Counted from the stretch's first letter, positions 1 through 8,766 are shown. The stretch is DNA of 64,000 bases from DASWJZ01 sp963761005 (GCA_963761005.1 CAVXFK010000020.1:1-64000); one strand, 5' to 3'. Notes: a model not told the origin generated them from the sequence alone. Program-made: numbers and translations.

Positions 1-361
1 TCCTCAGCTTCTGGAGCTCCCGGGCGCGTCCGTCAGATCCCTCGATGCGCCCACCGCGCTGTGCAATCTCTGCATCCCTCCGGATTCTCTCGAATATTCC
101 GGTATGAATCCTCCGGCGGCGGAGCCACGCATCGCGCTCCTTGTCCCATCGAGCCCTGAGTTCGCGCATGCCCTCAAGTAATTTCTGCGAAACGTCGCGC
201 TCTTTTGTGGAGGCAGTCCGTCGCTTGCTTTTTCGCGGTTTGGGCTTGGATGCTCCCGATGCTTGCGGGCGATGCGCAACATTTGGCTGCTCTGTCTTTC
301 CCGTAAGAGACCGCTCCCGATTCGCGGACACCGAATTCCTACGGCGCGGATCGATGGCCAT
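1..361 (-). CDS. Basic, helix-rich protein of unknown function, 3' end outside the window
   Basis: An open frame runs leftward from an ATG at 361 to the window edge without a stop, at least 120 codons. The ATG shares bases with the integrase stop (TGATG), a typical translational-coupling junction, so it is probably the next gene of the integrated element. The N-terminal half is rich in Lys, Arg, Ser and Pro. The second half has charged helical heptads (for example KLLEGMRELRARWDKERDAW) that look like a coiled coil. I do not recognise a family. A 92-aa frame on the same strand (4-282) is less convincing because it lacks this coupling and composition. Confidence 0.6.
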   Translation of the reverse strand, partial: MAIDPRRRNSVSANRERSLTGKTEQPNVAHRPQASGASKPKPRKSKRRTASTKERDVSQKLLEGMRELRARWDKERDAWLRRRRIHTGIFERIRRDAEIAQRGGRIEGSDGRARELQKLR

Positions 362-1653
362 CACGCAATTTCGATTACGTTCGTCTGTTCCACAGCGCCG
401 AATTGTGGCGCGCCTGCCCGGATCGCCTCGCGCACGTAGGAAGGAGCCAAGTGTCCATAGTGTTTCTCAACCATGCGGGTGTCGGCATGGCCGAGGTTCT
501 TGGCGACGACCAGCAACGGAACCCCGTTCATTACCGCTAACGACGCCCAGGTATGTCGTAGGCCATGGAAGCTGATCGGCGGCGCAATATGCGCGCGCTT
601 CGTTGCCTCGATCATCGGCGAGTTCTGGTGGGACTTCCGCCAGGCGCTCCCATCCCCCTTAAGGAACATCAATTCATTGCCGTCGCGGCCGCAGCAATGC
701 CGGCGAAAGAAAAGCACGCCCTCTTCGGTAAGTTCTACATGACGCCTCTTCCCGCTTTTTGACCTGCGGATCGCCAGCGTGCCGGAATCAACGTTGAAGT
801 CGGCGACTTCCAGTCGGCCGAGCTCCCCGTACCGGGCTCCCGTGTGAAGCGCCGCGTGCAGGAGCGGCCGAAACGTTGGGTCGCTGGCGTTAATTAGCCG
901 CTTGGCCTCTCCAACCGTGAGATATCGAACACGCGCCAACTCTACATTCTTGAATGGCTCAACTCGCCTCCATGCGGCGTCGGACGAAACATGGCCTTCA
1001 CGCCACTGACGATTGAGGGCGGCTTTGAGGACGGTCAGCGTCCAATTCGCTGTCGACCGCCGACGCCGGATTGCTTCATCGTCATCGCCAAGCTCGCGAT
1101 GCTTTTGCGGTTCACCCGGCCGAGTCCGGACCCGCGGCGGCGCTCCCGCAATGTCCGTTAGCCAGTCCCGCAGCCTTTTCGTGGTGAGCGCTTCGACTGC
1201 CACATCCCCCAGCGGGCCATAGATGAACGCCCGCGCTCTGTAACCAGCATCCGCTGCGGATTTTCGGCTGTGCTCGAGGAATTGGAGATACTCCTCGACG
1301 GCCCTTTGAACCGTAACCGACTTCCGCTCAGGCGTGCCTGTCGTGTCGCGGGCTTTTTCCATTAGCTTCACCCGCGCTGCTTCCTGAGCTTGCTTGAAAC
1401 TAAGGATTGCGCGGCCATCTGAGTCCGAGAAATCGTCGGCAGTGCCTAAACGCTCAACCTTGTAGTCCTGATTGCCGACATAGAGCCGGCAAACCCAGGC
1501 GCCGGCCACCCTCTGACCGCGTCGCCCCTTTGCCTTTCGATAGCCGACGTGCAGGCCCGGTTCGATCGCGCGATAGTAAGGTTTTCCACGAGGCTCTAGG
1601 CGAGCCCGCGCGGTCCTCGATTCCAGTGATGAATCGCGCACCGTCCGTGCCAT
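361..1653 (-). CDS. Tyrosine recombinase / phage-type integrase
   Basis: 430 aa site-specific recombinase of the tyrosine (XerC/phage integrase) superfamily. It has an N-terminal DNA-binding region (about 1-110), a SAM-like core-binding domain (about 112-215) and a C-terminal catalytic domain. The catalytic residues are visible: Arg274 in HTGARYGEL, Lys299 in the SKSGKRRHVEL hairpin, His363 and Arg366 in HGLRH, His389 in LGH and the nucleophile Tyr399 in EKHYGH. An AAGAGG ribosome site precedes the ATG. The gene points away from the housekeeping genes to its right and is coupled to the downstream partial gene, so it likely sits at the right end of an integrated element extending left. No tRNA or clear att repeat is seen beside it. 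Confidence 0.93.
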   Translation of the reverse strand: MARTVRDSSLESRTARARLEPRGKPYYRAIEPGLHVGYRKAKGRRGQRVAGAWVCRLYVGNQDYKVERLGTADDFSDSDGRAILSFKQAQEAARVKLMEKARDTTGTPERKSVTVQRAVEEYLQFLEHSRKSAADAGYRARAFIYGPLGDVAVEALTTKRLRDWLTDIAGAPPRVRTRPGEPQKHRELGDDDEAIRRRRSTANWTLTVLKAALNRQWREGHVSSDAAWRRVEPFKNVELARVRYLTVGEAKRLINASDPTFRPLLHAALHTGARYGELGRLEVADFNVDSGTLAIRRSKSGKRRHVELTEEGVLFFRRHCCGRDGNELMFLKGDGSAWRKSHQNSPMIEATKRAHIAPPISFHGLRHTWASLAVMNGVPLLVVAKNLGHADTRMVEKHYGHLAPSYVREAIRAGAPQFGAVEQTNVIEIA

Positions 1654-1677
1654 CTAAGCCTCTTGACAAGAAGAAAA

Positions 1678-1690
1678 GTTGGTGTCCAAC
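1678..1690. promoter_or_regulatory. Short inverted repeat upstream of the integrase
   Basis: GTTGG-TGT-CCAAC, a perfect 5-bp inverted repeat 25 bp upstream of the integrase ATG. Its place in the expected promoter region makes an operator or recombinase accessory site possible, but nothing else supports this. Confidence 0.25.
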
Positions 1691-1864
1691 ACTATGGCCA
1701 ATATACGAGGGCGCACGTTGGAAAACAAGCGCGGATGGATGCGGAAGCAGATCAATGGATTACGGGACTACCGCGGACGCCGGGGCACAATGGCGAATTG
1801 ATTTGTAGCCCGCTCAAGGCGGAAAAGAGCTAGCCCTTTTCGGCGCAGGTCGGAGGCAGAAGCG

Positions 1865-2290
1865 ATGGCGCATTGGCTGTTCAAGTCGGAGCCGGAGAGC
1901 TGGTCCTGGCAGAACCAGAAGGCGACGGGCGCCAAGGGCCAGGGGTGGGACGGCGTCCGGAACTTCCAGGCGCGCTCGAACATGCGCAAGATGAAGAAGG
2001 GCGAGCGCGGCTTCTTCTATCATTCCGGCGCGGAGAAGGCGGTCGTCGGCATCGTCGAGGTGATCGCCGAAGCGCATCCTGAATCGAAGGACGCGAACTG
2101 GGAGTGTGTCGACCTGATGGCCATCTCCGACCTGCCGAAACCGGTGACGCTTGCTGCGATCAAGGCCGAGCCGAAGTTGAAGGAGATGGTGCTCGTCCGA
2201 AACTCGCGCCTCTCCGTGCAGCCGGTCAGCGACGCTGAGTGGGCATTCGTCTGCAAGATGGGTGGGCTCGACCCCGTGAAGCTTCGCTAG
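1865..2290 (+). CDS. EVE domain-containing protein
   Basis: 141 aa, the usual length for a stand-alone EVE (PUA-like) protein of the thymocyte nuclear protein 1 family. The family is thought to bind modified bases in RNA or DNA. The opening MAHWLFKSEPESWSW and the segment GWDGVRNFQARSNMRKMKKGERGFFYHS are characteristic and include the aromatic residues that line the base pocket. It is the first chromosomal-type gene right of the integrase. Only 13 bases separate it from the rhomboid gene, so the two are probably cotranscribed. Confidence 0.9.
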   Translation: MAHWLFKSEPESWSWQNQKATGAKGQGWDGVRNFQARSNMRKMKKGERGFFYHSGAEKAVVGIVEVIAEAHPESKDANWECVDLMAISDLPKPVTLAAIKAEPKLKEMVLVRNSRLSVQPVSDAEWAFVCKMGGLDPVKLR

Positions 2291-2303
2291 CGGCGAAAGC
2301 TCC

Positions 2304-3056
2304 TTGTTCCCCCTCTCCGACGACAATCCGCGCCAGCACGTCGCGCCTTACGTCAATTATTCGATCATCGCGATCTGCGTTCTGGTCTTTCTCTGGCAGC
2401 TCTCGCTCGGAACCACAGGCCAGGAGCGGGCGGTGCTTTCCCTCGGCATGATCCCGGCGCGGCTCTTCGGCTATCGCGATCTATCGCCGGACCTGATCGT
2501 CGTGCCCGCCTGGGCGACGATACTCACGTCGATGTTCATGCACGGCGGCTTCCTGCATATCGGCGGCAACATGCTCTATCTCTGGATCTTCGGCGACAAC
2601 ATCGAAGATTCGATGGGGCATTTTCGCTACGCCGCCTTCTATCTGCTCTGCGGGACGGCAGCGGCGCTGACGCAAGGGCTCGCCGATCCGTCCTCGGTCG
2701 CCCCGATGATCGGCGCGAGCGGCGCGATCTCAGGCGTGCTTGGCGCGTATGCCCTGCTTCACCCAGGCGCGACGATAAGGGTTCTGATCTTCCTCGGGTT
2801 CTTCTTCTGGATTGCCCATATCCCGGCGCTCATCGTGCTCGGCTTCTGGTTCTTGATGCAGCTCCTAAGCGCCGCGGTACCCGCGGCCGGTGGAGGAGGA
2901 GGCGTCGCGTTCTGGGCGCATATCGGCGGCTTCCTCGCCGGTCTCGCGCTGATCACGTTTTTCAAGCGGCGTTGGGTTCCTATCCTGGAGCGGCCGCACA
3001 CGAAAGCGTTCCATATCGAGCATCGGCGTGGCCCTTGGGGTGGGCCCTGGGGCTGA
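2304..3056 (+). CDS. Rhomboid family intramembrane serine protease
   Basis: 250 aa polytopic membrane protease. The catalytic Ser139 lies in GASGAISG and the catalytic His206 in FWAHIGGFLAG; His85 and Asn89 in HIGGNM form the expected oxyanion-hole region. Six or so hydrophobic segments are visible. The start is a TTG giving MFPLSDDNP, which matches the conserved N-terminus of this bacterial rhomboid subfamily better than any later ATG. The C-terminus ends in a Gly/Trp/Pro-rich tail (RRGPWGGPWG); a similar tail (RRGPWG) ends the HtpX protein of this window. The 249 bases that follow contain no convincing gene. Confidence 0.93.
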   Translation: MFPLSDDNPRQHVAPYVNYSIIAICVLVFLWQLSLGTTGQERAVLSLGMIPARLFGYRDLSPDLIVVPAWATILTSMFMHGGFLHIGGNMLYLWIFGDNIEDSMGHFRYAAFYLLCGTAAALTQGLADPSSVAPMIGASGAISGVLGAYALLHPGATIRVLIFLGFFFWIAHIPALIVLGFWFLMQLLSAAVPAAGGGGGVAFWAHIGGFLAGLALITFFKRRWVPILERPHTKAFHIEHRRGPWGGPWG

Positions 3057-3305
3057 GCTCGTTTGTTAGCCCTGGCGGCTAAGCGAGCATCGCTGCAACA
3101 CCTCGTCCGCAATTGCCGCAATGCGGCCGCTTTGGGTTGCGGCTTCGTTCCGACGCAGGTTCAGTTCCTGATGCGGTGCAATGCGCCGCCAAGGGGGTTG
3201 GAACAGGCATTCGCGGAGATCGCGAGGGCCGCGTCGGTCGCTGGCATGAAGGCGGTCCATACGGGCCGCCGTCCGCTCGCGCACTGACGAGGAAGGGGCT
3301 GTTTT

Positions 3306-3749
3306 ATGGCTATCGCATTGAACGCACATCGCCTGGCGACGCTCGCCGCCTGCTGCCTGTTCGCTTCCGCCGGTTGGGCGGCTGCGCCCGACGACATCAC
3401 CGTAGCAACGCCGCCGCCCGACCTTGTGGCCGCACCGGCAGCTCTCGACTATGCGCTCGAAACGGAGATGACCGTCCACAATTGGGTGCTCTGTGTCTCG
3501 GCGCCCCAGGCGAAGCAACTGGCACGCGCCCGCGCGTGGAGTATCGACGATGCACGCTCCGCCTATGTCGATCTCGCAAGCGCACGCTCCTGTGGCCAGT
3601 TCGCGGAGCTCCGCGTGATTCTGCACAAGCGTCTCTTCGCGGCGGCCGACGGCTCGGGTCACGAAACGCGCGTCTTCGGCGGTCTCGTAAATCTCTCCGG
3701 CGATTGGGCATCGGCGTTCCTGGTCTCCGGCAGCCTTCCCGAAAATTAG
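3306..3749 (+). CDS. Hypothetical secreted protein
   Basis: 147 aa. The N-terminus has a basic stretch, a hydrophobic core (LATLAACCLFASAGWA) and an Ala-x-Ala type cleavage site near residue 26, so it is probably exported to the periplasm. The mature part has two cysteines (in NWVLCVS and ARSCGQF) that could form a disulfide. I do not recognise a family. The ORF has typical codon use for the window, and its antisense frames are shadows. Confidence 0.65.
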   Translation: MAIALNAHRLATLAACCLFASAGWAAAPDDITVATPPPDLVAAPAALDYALETEMTVHNWVLCVSAPQAKQLARARAWSIDDARSAYVDLASARSCGQFAELRVILHKRLFAAADGSGHETRVFGGLVNLSGDWASAFLVSGSLPEN

Positions 3750-3941
3750 CCGACCGACTTTTCAAGCAGCAAAGATCGCCTTGCGGCGCGCGGCGCGTCC
3801 GGAATCTGGCGATTCAAAGGTCTTTCAAAGACGCTGGTTTTCGACGGAACCGGCGCGCGCGGCGCGTGTTGTGGATGCGGCTCGGGGCGAGGCCGTCGGG
3901 GACTGTTCCAACGGACGGCATTGCAAAGAAGGAAGACAGGA

Positions 3942-4202
3942 ATGCGCAAGTTGATGATTGCTGCCGGTGCTGCCGCCATGCTGGCCGCCTCTTCGCTCTC
4001 CGCTTTTGCCGCAGAGGCAAGCGGTGCCATCAAGAGCATCGACGCGACCGCCGGAACCGTGACGCTCGCCGATGGCAAGACTTATCAGCTGCCGGCGGAT
4101 TTCGACGCCGCTTCGCTGCAGGTCGGGCAGAACGTGAGCATCACCTATGATCAGGGCTCGGACGGCTCAATGACCGCCTCCGCGGTCACGCCGCAGAGCT
4201 AG
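3942..4202 (+). CDS. DUF1344 domain-containing periplasmic protein
   Basis: 86 aa. A clear signal peptide (MRKLMIAAGAAAMLAASSLSAFA) is followed by the short beta-rich DUF1344 domain: SGAIKSIDATAGTVTLADGK, YQLPADFD, LQVGQNVSITYD. The family is small, alphaproteobacterial and of unknown function. I chose the ATG at 3942 because GGAAG lies about 7 bases upstream and the signal peptide begins there; an upstream TTG at 3921 adds seven residues without homology. A strong intrinsic terminator follows. Confidence 0.88.
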   Translation: MRKLMIAAGAAAMLAASSLSAFAAEASGAIKSIDATAGTVTLADGKTYQLPADFDAASLQVGQNVSITYDQGSDGSMTASAVTPQS

Positions 4203-4217
4203 GCGGCTCTCTCGAGG

Positions 4218-4256
4218 GCGGTCGCGCATCATGCGCGGCCGCTTCCCTTTGTTTTT
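4218..4256 (+). terminator. Rho-independent terminator after the DUF1344 gene
   Basis: A 10-bp stem (GCGGTCGCGC with GCGCGGCCGC, one G-U pair) around an ATCAT loop is followed by a T-rich tract (TTCCCTTTGTTTTT). It starts 16 bases after the DUF1344 stop codon. Confidence 0.75.
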
Positions 4257-4281
4257 GTGCGGGCGGCCGCCATAAGGCGGC

Positions 4282-4932
4282 ATGGATTCCGCCGCCTTCG
4301 TTGTCGCCAACACCGCGGTTCTTTCGCCGCCGCTCGTTCCGGAAATCCGGCTTCGCCTTGCGCATGAGGCCTTGCCCCTTTGGGAGAAGACGGAAGAGGA
4401 ACTGAGCACGGTCGGCGTGCCGCCGCCCTATTGGGCCTTTGCCTGGGCGGGCGGCCAGGCGCTCGCCCGCTACGTGCTCGACAATCCCGAAGTCGTCGCC
4501 GGCCGACGCGTGCTCGACATCGCCTCAGGCTCCGGGCTCGTCGCCATCGCTGCGGCAAAAGCCGGCGCATCCCGTGTCGGCGCGAACGAGATCGATGCTA
4601 TCGCCGGGGCAGCCATCGTCTTGAACGCGGCCGAGAACGCGGTCGAGCTCGACGTGATGAGCGACGACCTGATCGGCGCAGAGGGCAACTGGGAGACCAT
4701 TCTCGTCGGCGACGCCTTCTATGAAAGGCCGCTCGCCGACCGGCTCATTCCCTGGCTGGATGCTCTGGCCGGACGCGGTGCGTTGGTACTGGTGGGCGAC
4801 CCGGGCCGCAGCTATTTTCCAAAGAACCGCTTCTCCTTCCTGGCGCGCTACGAGGTGCCGGTCACGCGCGCGCTGGAGGATTCGGAGATCAAGCTGACGA
4901 GCGTCTGGCGCTATGCCGCTGAAACGCCATGA
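4282..4932 (+). CDS. SAM-dependent protein lysine methyltransferase, ETF-beta methyltransferase type
   Basis: 216 aa class I methyltransferase. Motif I is VLDIASGSGLVAIAAAKAGA, motif II is ANEID, and the region PPPYWAFAWAGGQALARYVLD is characteristic of the METTL20/Nnt1-like group. A member of this group from Agrobacterium methylates lysines on the beta subunit of electron-transfer flavoprotein, so the likely substrate is ETF-beta; this is inference by family. It starts 26 bases beyond the terminator and is followed closely by a DUF1761 membrane gene. Confidence 0.85.
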   Translation: MDSAAFVVANTAVLSPPLVPEIRLRLAHEALPLWEKTEEELSTVGVPPPYWAFAWAGGQALARYVLDNPEVVAGRRVLDIASGSGLVAIAAAKAGASRVGANEIDAIAGAAIVLNAAENAVELDVMSDDLIGAEGNWETILVGDAFYERPLADRLIPWLDALAGRGALVLVGDPGRSYFPKNRFSFLARYEVPVTRALEDSEIKLTSVWRYAAETP

Positions 4933-4956
4933 GAGGCGGATGTCGAGGAGGGTCGG

Positions 4957-5376
4957 GTGCTCGCTGCAATCCTGTCTCAACTGAAGGTGCTCTCCGTCGT
5001 GGTTGCCGCGCTGGCGGGCTGGATCTTCGGCTCGCTCTGGTATTGGGCGCTGGGCAGGCAATGGCAGAAATCATTGCAACGGCCCCTCCCGGCAGGCTCG
5101 CTCAACCGCCCCGGCGCAGCGGCGATCGTCATCTCCCTCGTCGCGGAACTGATCATGGCGACGATGCTTTTCGGCATCGTCTTCCACATCGGCGAGGTGA
5201 ACGTCGAGCGGGCGCTCTTCTCCGCCTTCATGGTGTGGGTCGGCTTCGTTGCCACGACTGTCACCGTCAACAACCGCTTCGCGCGCGATTCCTGGTCTCG
5301 CACGCTGATCGATGCCGGTCATTGGCTCGGCGTCCTCCTGGTGATGGGGCTGGCGATCGGGCTCTTCGGAGCCTGA
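4957..5376 (+). CDS. DUF1761 family integral membrane protein
   Basis: 139 aa with a GTG start. Four hydrophobic segments are visible (about 7-30, 55-77, 88-106 and 118-137). The sequence GWIFGSLWYWALGRQW after the first helix matches the DUF1761 pattern of a short small-residue/aromatic motif. Function is unknown. It lies 24 bases after the methyltransferase and is probably cotranscribed with it. The next 298 bases up to acs contain no gene. Confidence 0.85.
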   Translation: MLAAILSQLKVLSVVVAALAGWIFGSLWYWALGRQWQKSLQRPLPAGSLNRPGAAAIVISLVAELIMATMLFGIVFHIGEVNVERALFSAFMVWVGFVATTVTVNNRFARDSWSRTLIDAGHWLGVLLVMGLAIGLFGA

Positions 5377-5488
5377 TTTCGGCAGCGCCTTCGCCTGGAT
5401 CGGCACCCCGGGATGAGCCCGATCTCCGGCGCATTCGGCACCTGAAAATCCGCCGCGGGCGGAGGCCGGATCGGCCACGGAGGCGGGA

Positions 5489-5532
5489 GGTTACGGCCGC
5501 GTAAGTACGCCGCCAGCGTTGCCGCCGTAACC
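5489..5532. promoter_or_regulatory. Inverted repeat in the acs leader region
   Basis: GGTTACGGC and GCCGTAACC form a perfect 9-bp inverted repeat with a 26-base spacer, 143 bases upstream of acs. It could be an operator or a long hairpin. A TATACT hexamer at 5572-5577 may be the acs -10 box, but no good -35 box accompanies it. Confidence 0.3.
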
Positions 5533-5674
5533 ATAACCATTTGTTATCTAACGGCATTTTCCTCCACACCCTATACTTCACCTGTCCATGGACGCGGCGG
5601 GCCGGCGTCCGCATAATAGCGCCAACTACCTGGGGGTCCGCCCTGCACCGTTACCCGTTGGGAGGAAGAGGCTG

Positions 5675-7633
5675 ATGTCGGAACTGAAGATCCACCCTGT
5701 TTCCAAGGAGTGGGCCGCGCGCGCCTATATCGACGCCGAGAAGTATCAGTCGATGTACCGCAGAAGCGTGGAAGATCCCGACGGCTTCTGGGCAGAACAG
5801 GCGAAGCGGATCGACTGGCTGAAGCCCTTCACCAAGGTGAAAAACTCAACCTATGAATACCCGAACGTCTCGATCAAGTGGTTCGAGGACGGCGCTCTCA
5901 ACATCTCCGCCAATTGCATCGATCGGCACCTGAAGGACCGTGCTGAGCAGGTCGCTATCCTCTGGGAAGGCGACAACCCGGCAGAAGACAAGAAGATCAC
6001 CTATCGCGAGCTGCACGGGCATGTTTGCCGGCTTGCCAATGTCATGAAGGCGCATGGCGTCAAGAAGGGCGACCGCGTTACGATCTACATGCCGATGATC
6101 CCGGAGAGCGCGTATGCGATGCTCGCCTGCGCCCGGATCGGCGCCGTCCATTCCGTCGTCTTCGGCGGCTTCTCGCCCGATTCGCTGGCGAACCGCATTG
6201 AGGACTGCCGCTCGGATTTCGTCATGACTGCCGACGAGGGGCTGCGCGGCGGCAGGCCGATCCCGCTGAAGTCCAACACCGACAAGGCGATCGTGCGCGC
6301 CGAGAAGGACGGCGCCTCGGTGCGCAATGTGCTCGTCGTACGCCGCACCGGCGGCAAGGTCGACATGCAGGCCGGCCGCGATCTCTGGTACCACGAGGAG
6401 GTGGAGAAGGTCTCCGCCGACTGCCCGCCGGTCGAGATGAACGCCGAGGACCCGCTCTTCATCCTCTATACCTCGGGCTCGACCGGTAAGCCGAAGGGCG
6501 TGCTCCACACGACCGGCGGCTACCTCGTCTACGTTACGACCACGCACCGCTTCGTCTTCGACTACCATGGTGGAGACATCTACTGGTGCACGGCCGACGT
6601 CGGCTGGGTCACCGGCCATTCCTATATCGTCTACGGGCCGCTCGCGAACGGTGCGACGACATTGATGTTCGAAGGCGTGCCGAACTATCCGACCGTCTCC
6701 CGCTTCTGGGACGTCGTCGACAAGCACGCCGTCAACATCTTCTACACCGCGCCAACCGCGATCCGCGCGCTGATGGGCGCCGGCGAAGATCACGTGAAGA
6801 AGACCTCGCGGAAGTCGCTGAGGCTGCTCGGCACGGTTGGCGAGCCGATCAACCCGGAGGCCTGGGAGTGGTACTGGCGCGTTGTCGGTGACAGCCGCTG
6901 CCCGATCGTCGACACGTGGTGGCAGACGGAGACGGGCGGCATCCTGATCACGCCGCTCCCCGGCGCCATCGCACAGAAGCCCGGCAGCGCGACACTCCCC
7001 TTCTTCGGCGTGCAGCCGGCGCTCGTCGACAATGACGGCAAGCTCATCGAGGGCGTCGGCGACGGCAATCTCGTGATTCTCGATTCCTGGCCCGGCCAGA
7101 TGCGCACCGTCTATGGCGACCACCAGCGTTTCGTCGAAACCTACTTCTCGCACTTCAAGGGCATGTATTTCACCGGTGACGGCTGCCGGCGAGACGAGGA
7201 CGGCTATTACTGGATCACCGGCCGCGTCGACGACGTCCTGAACGTCTCCGGCCACCGCATGGGAACGGCCGAAGTGGAATCGGCGCTGGTTGCACACCCA
7301 AAAGTGTCGGAGGCCGCCGTTGTCGGCTATCCGCACGATATCAAGGGCCAGGGCATTTATTGCTACGTGACGCTGATGGCCGGCGAGGAGCCGTCGGAAG
7401 CGCTCCGGAAAGAACTCCGCGACTGGGTCAGAACCGAGATCGGCCCGATCGCCTCGCCCGACCTGATCCAGTTCGCGCCCGGTCTGCCGAAGACACGCTC
7501 CGGCAAGATCATGCGCCGCATCCTGAGGAAGATCGCCGAGGACGATTTCTCCAATCTCGGAGACACCTCGACCCTCGCCGACCCGACGGTCGTCGATAGC
7601 TTGATCGACAACCGCCAGAACCGTTCAACCTAG
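5675..7633 (+). CDS. acs: Acetyl-coenzyme A synthetase (AMP-forming)
   Basis: 652 aa, the standard length. The enzyme activates acetate to acetyl-CoA through an acetyl-AMP intermediate in the cytoplasm. The adenylate-forming P-loop TSGSTGKPKG begins at residue 266; WWQTETGG, YFTGDGCRRDEDGYYWITGRVDDVLNVSGHR and the C-terminal PKTRSGKIMRR follow. Lys611 of that last motif is the residue that acetylation normally inactivates. The ATG at 5675 was chosen over an earlier in-frame ATG (5588) because a strong GGAGGAAGAG site sits 5 bases before it and MSELKIHPVSKEWA is the typical N-terminus. Confidence 0.97.
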   Translation: MSELKIHPVSKEWAARAYIDAEKYQSMYRRSVEDPDGFWAEQAKRIDWLKPFTKVKNSTYEYPNVSIKWFEDGALNISANCIDRHLKDRAEQVAILWEGDNPAEDKKITYRELHGHVCRLANVMKAHGVKKGDRVTIYMPMIPESAYAMLACARIGAVHSVVFGGFSPDSLANRIEDCRSDFVMTADEGLRGGRPIPLKSNTDKAIVRAEKDGASVRNVLVVRRTGGKVDMQAGRDLWYHEEVEKVSADCPPVEMNAEDPLFILYTSGSTGKPKGVLHTTGGYLVYVTTTHRFVFDYHGGDIYWCTADVGWVTGHSYIVYGPLANGATTLMFEGVPNYPTVSRFWDVVDKHAVNIFYTAPTAIRALMGAGEDHVKKTSRKSLRLLGTVGEPINPEAWEWYWRVVGDSRCPIVDTWWQTETGGILITPLPGAIAQKPGSATLPFFGVQPALVDNDGKLIEGVGDGNLVILDSWPGQMRTVYGDHQRFVETYFSHFKGMYFTGDGCRRDEDGYYWITGRVDDVLNVSGHRMGTAEVESALVAHPKVSEAAVVGYPHDIKGQGIYCYVTLMAGEEPSEALRKELRDWVRTEIGPIASPDLIQFAPGLPKTRSGKIMRRILRKIAEDDFSNLGDTSTLADPTVVDSLIDNRQNRST

Positions 7634-7700
7634 AACCCGGGAGCCGACAACGGACGTATTATTCAAGCGCGAGACGCTCGATCAGATCGCCGACGGGCGC

Positions 7701-8243
7701 GTGACGCTCGCCTTCCGCCGCTGGACAAAACCGACGGTGAAGGCCGGGGGCGCGCTCCGGACAGCTGCGGGCCTGCTCGCCATCGACGCGGTGGAGAAGA
7801 TCGCCGCGAAGTCGATCAAGGAGAAGGATGCAAGGAGCGCCGGCCACGCGTCGCGCGCCGCGCTGCTGGAGTTCCTCGGCGACGGCGAGGGCGATCTTTA
7901 CCGTATCAGCTTCCGCCGCATCGGCGCCGACCCGCTGATCGCTCTCCGCAAGGAGGCGAAGCTCACCAAGAAGGAGATGAAGAGCGTCATCGCCGCGCTG
8001 AACCGTCTCGACCACGCGAGCCCAAGCGGCGCCTGGACGCGCGCGATCCTGCGCCTGATCGACAAATATCCGGCGCGCCGCGAACCGGACCTTGCGGTCA
8101 GCATCGGCCGCGACCCGATGATCTTCAAGCGTGACGTTCGCAAGCTGAAGGAGCTCGGCCTGGCCGAGCCGCTCGAGGTCGGCTACCGCCTGTCGCCCCG
8201 CGGCCGCGTGGTACTCGCGGAGATCTCCGAACCCGTCGCTTGA
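7701..8243 (+). CDS. ASCH-like domain protein with C-terminal winged helix
   Basis: 180 aa from the first in-frame GTG. The opening VTLAFRRWTKPTVKAGG is the core of an ASCH/PUA-like RNA-binding fold. The C-terminal half (KLTKKEMKSVIAALNRLDHA through YRLSPRGRVVLAEI) reads as a winged-helix domain. The conserved fold seems to begin earlier: the same frame upstream encodes LFKRETLDQIADGR (about 7662-7700) with no ATG, GTG or TTG codon ahead of it within the intergenic gap. Either the real start is non-standard or the start codon has been lost. Function unknown. Confidence 0.75.
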   Translation: MTLAFRRWTKPTVKAGGALRTAAGLLAIDAVEKIAAKSIKEKDARSAGHASRAALLEFLGDGEGDLYRISFRRIGADPLIALRKEAKLTKKEMKSVIAALNRLDHASPSGAWTRAILRLIDKYPARREPDLAVSIGRDPMIFKRDVRKLKELGLAEPLEVGYRLSPRGRVVLAEISEPVA

Positions 8244-8307
8244 CCTGCGTCAACGGCGCCAGTCGCGCGACCGTACATCCTGCGACGAAGATTCCTGGGA
8301 GCCCCGT

Positions 8308-8766
8308 TTGGCCGGATCGCTGACCGTCGTCTGTCCGCGCTGCGATGCGTTGAACCGGGTTCCGGAGCTGCGGTTCTCGGAAGCCGGCAAGGCTATCTGC
8401 GGCAAGTGCAAAGCGAAGCTCTTTGCCGGCCATCCCGTGGCGCTCGACGATGAGGAGCGCTTTCTGAAGCACATCGAGAAAAGCGACGTTCCGGTCCTTG
8501 TCGATTTCTGGGCCGAGTGGTGCGGTCCTTGCCGGATGATGGCGCCGGAATTCGAGAACGCGGCAGCACGCCTTGAGCCCCGCGTCAGGCTCGCGACGGT
8601 CGACACCGAGGCGGTGCGAGGCGTCGGCGCGCACTACGCGATCCGCGCTATTCCGACGATGATTCTGTTTCACCACGGCCGCGAGCTGGCGCGGCAGTCA
8701 GGCGCCATGCAGGCCGCCGGCATCGCCCGTTTCGCCGAGGCGAATCTCGGCCGCGCCGCGGCTTAG
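8308..8766 (+). CDS. trxC: Thioredoxin 2
   Basis: 152 aa cytoplasmic thioredoxin of the TrxC type. An N-terminal zinc ribbon (Cys9, Cys12, Cys31, Cys34; CPRC and CGKC) precedes a thioredoxin fold with the WCGPC redox site at 71-75 and the cis-proline loop IRAIPTMILF. The start is a TTG preceded by GGGAG. Its stop codon overlaps, tail to tail, the stop of the convergent dehydratase gene (TTAG at 8763-8766), so there is no room for a separate terminator. Confidence 0.93.
   Translation: MAGSLTVVCPRCDALNRVPELRFSEAGKAICGKCKAKLFAGHPVALDDEERFLKHIEKSDVPVLVDFWAEWCGPCRMMAPEFENAAARLEPRVRLATVDTEAVRGVGAHYAIRAIPTMILFHHGRELARQSGAMQAAGIARFAEANLGRAAA

Noticed and set aside
4..282. 92-aa frame on the minus strand
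   Set aside because: The frame starting at 361 covers it, is coupled to the integrase stop and has more protein-like composition.
3063..3287. 74-aa frame after the rhomboid gene
   Set aside because: TTG start without ribosome site, no recognisable pattern, and it fills an intergenic gap by chance in GC-rich DNA.
5846..7336. 496-aa frame opposite acs
   Set aside because: Antisense shadow of acetyl-CoA synthetase; Asp/Arg/Val-rich with no domain.
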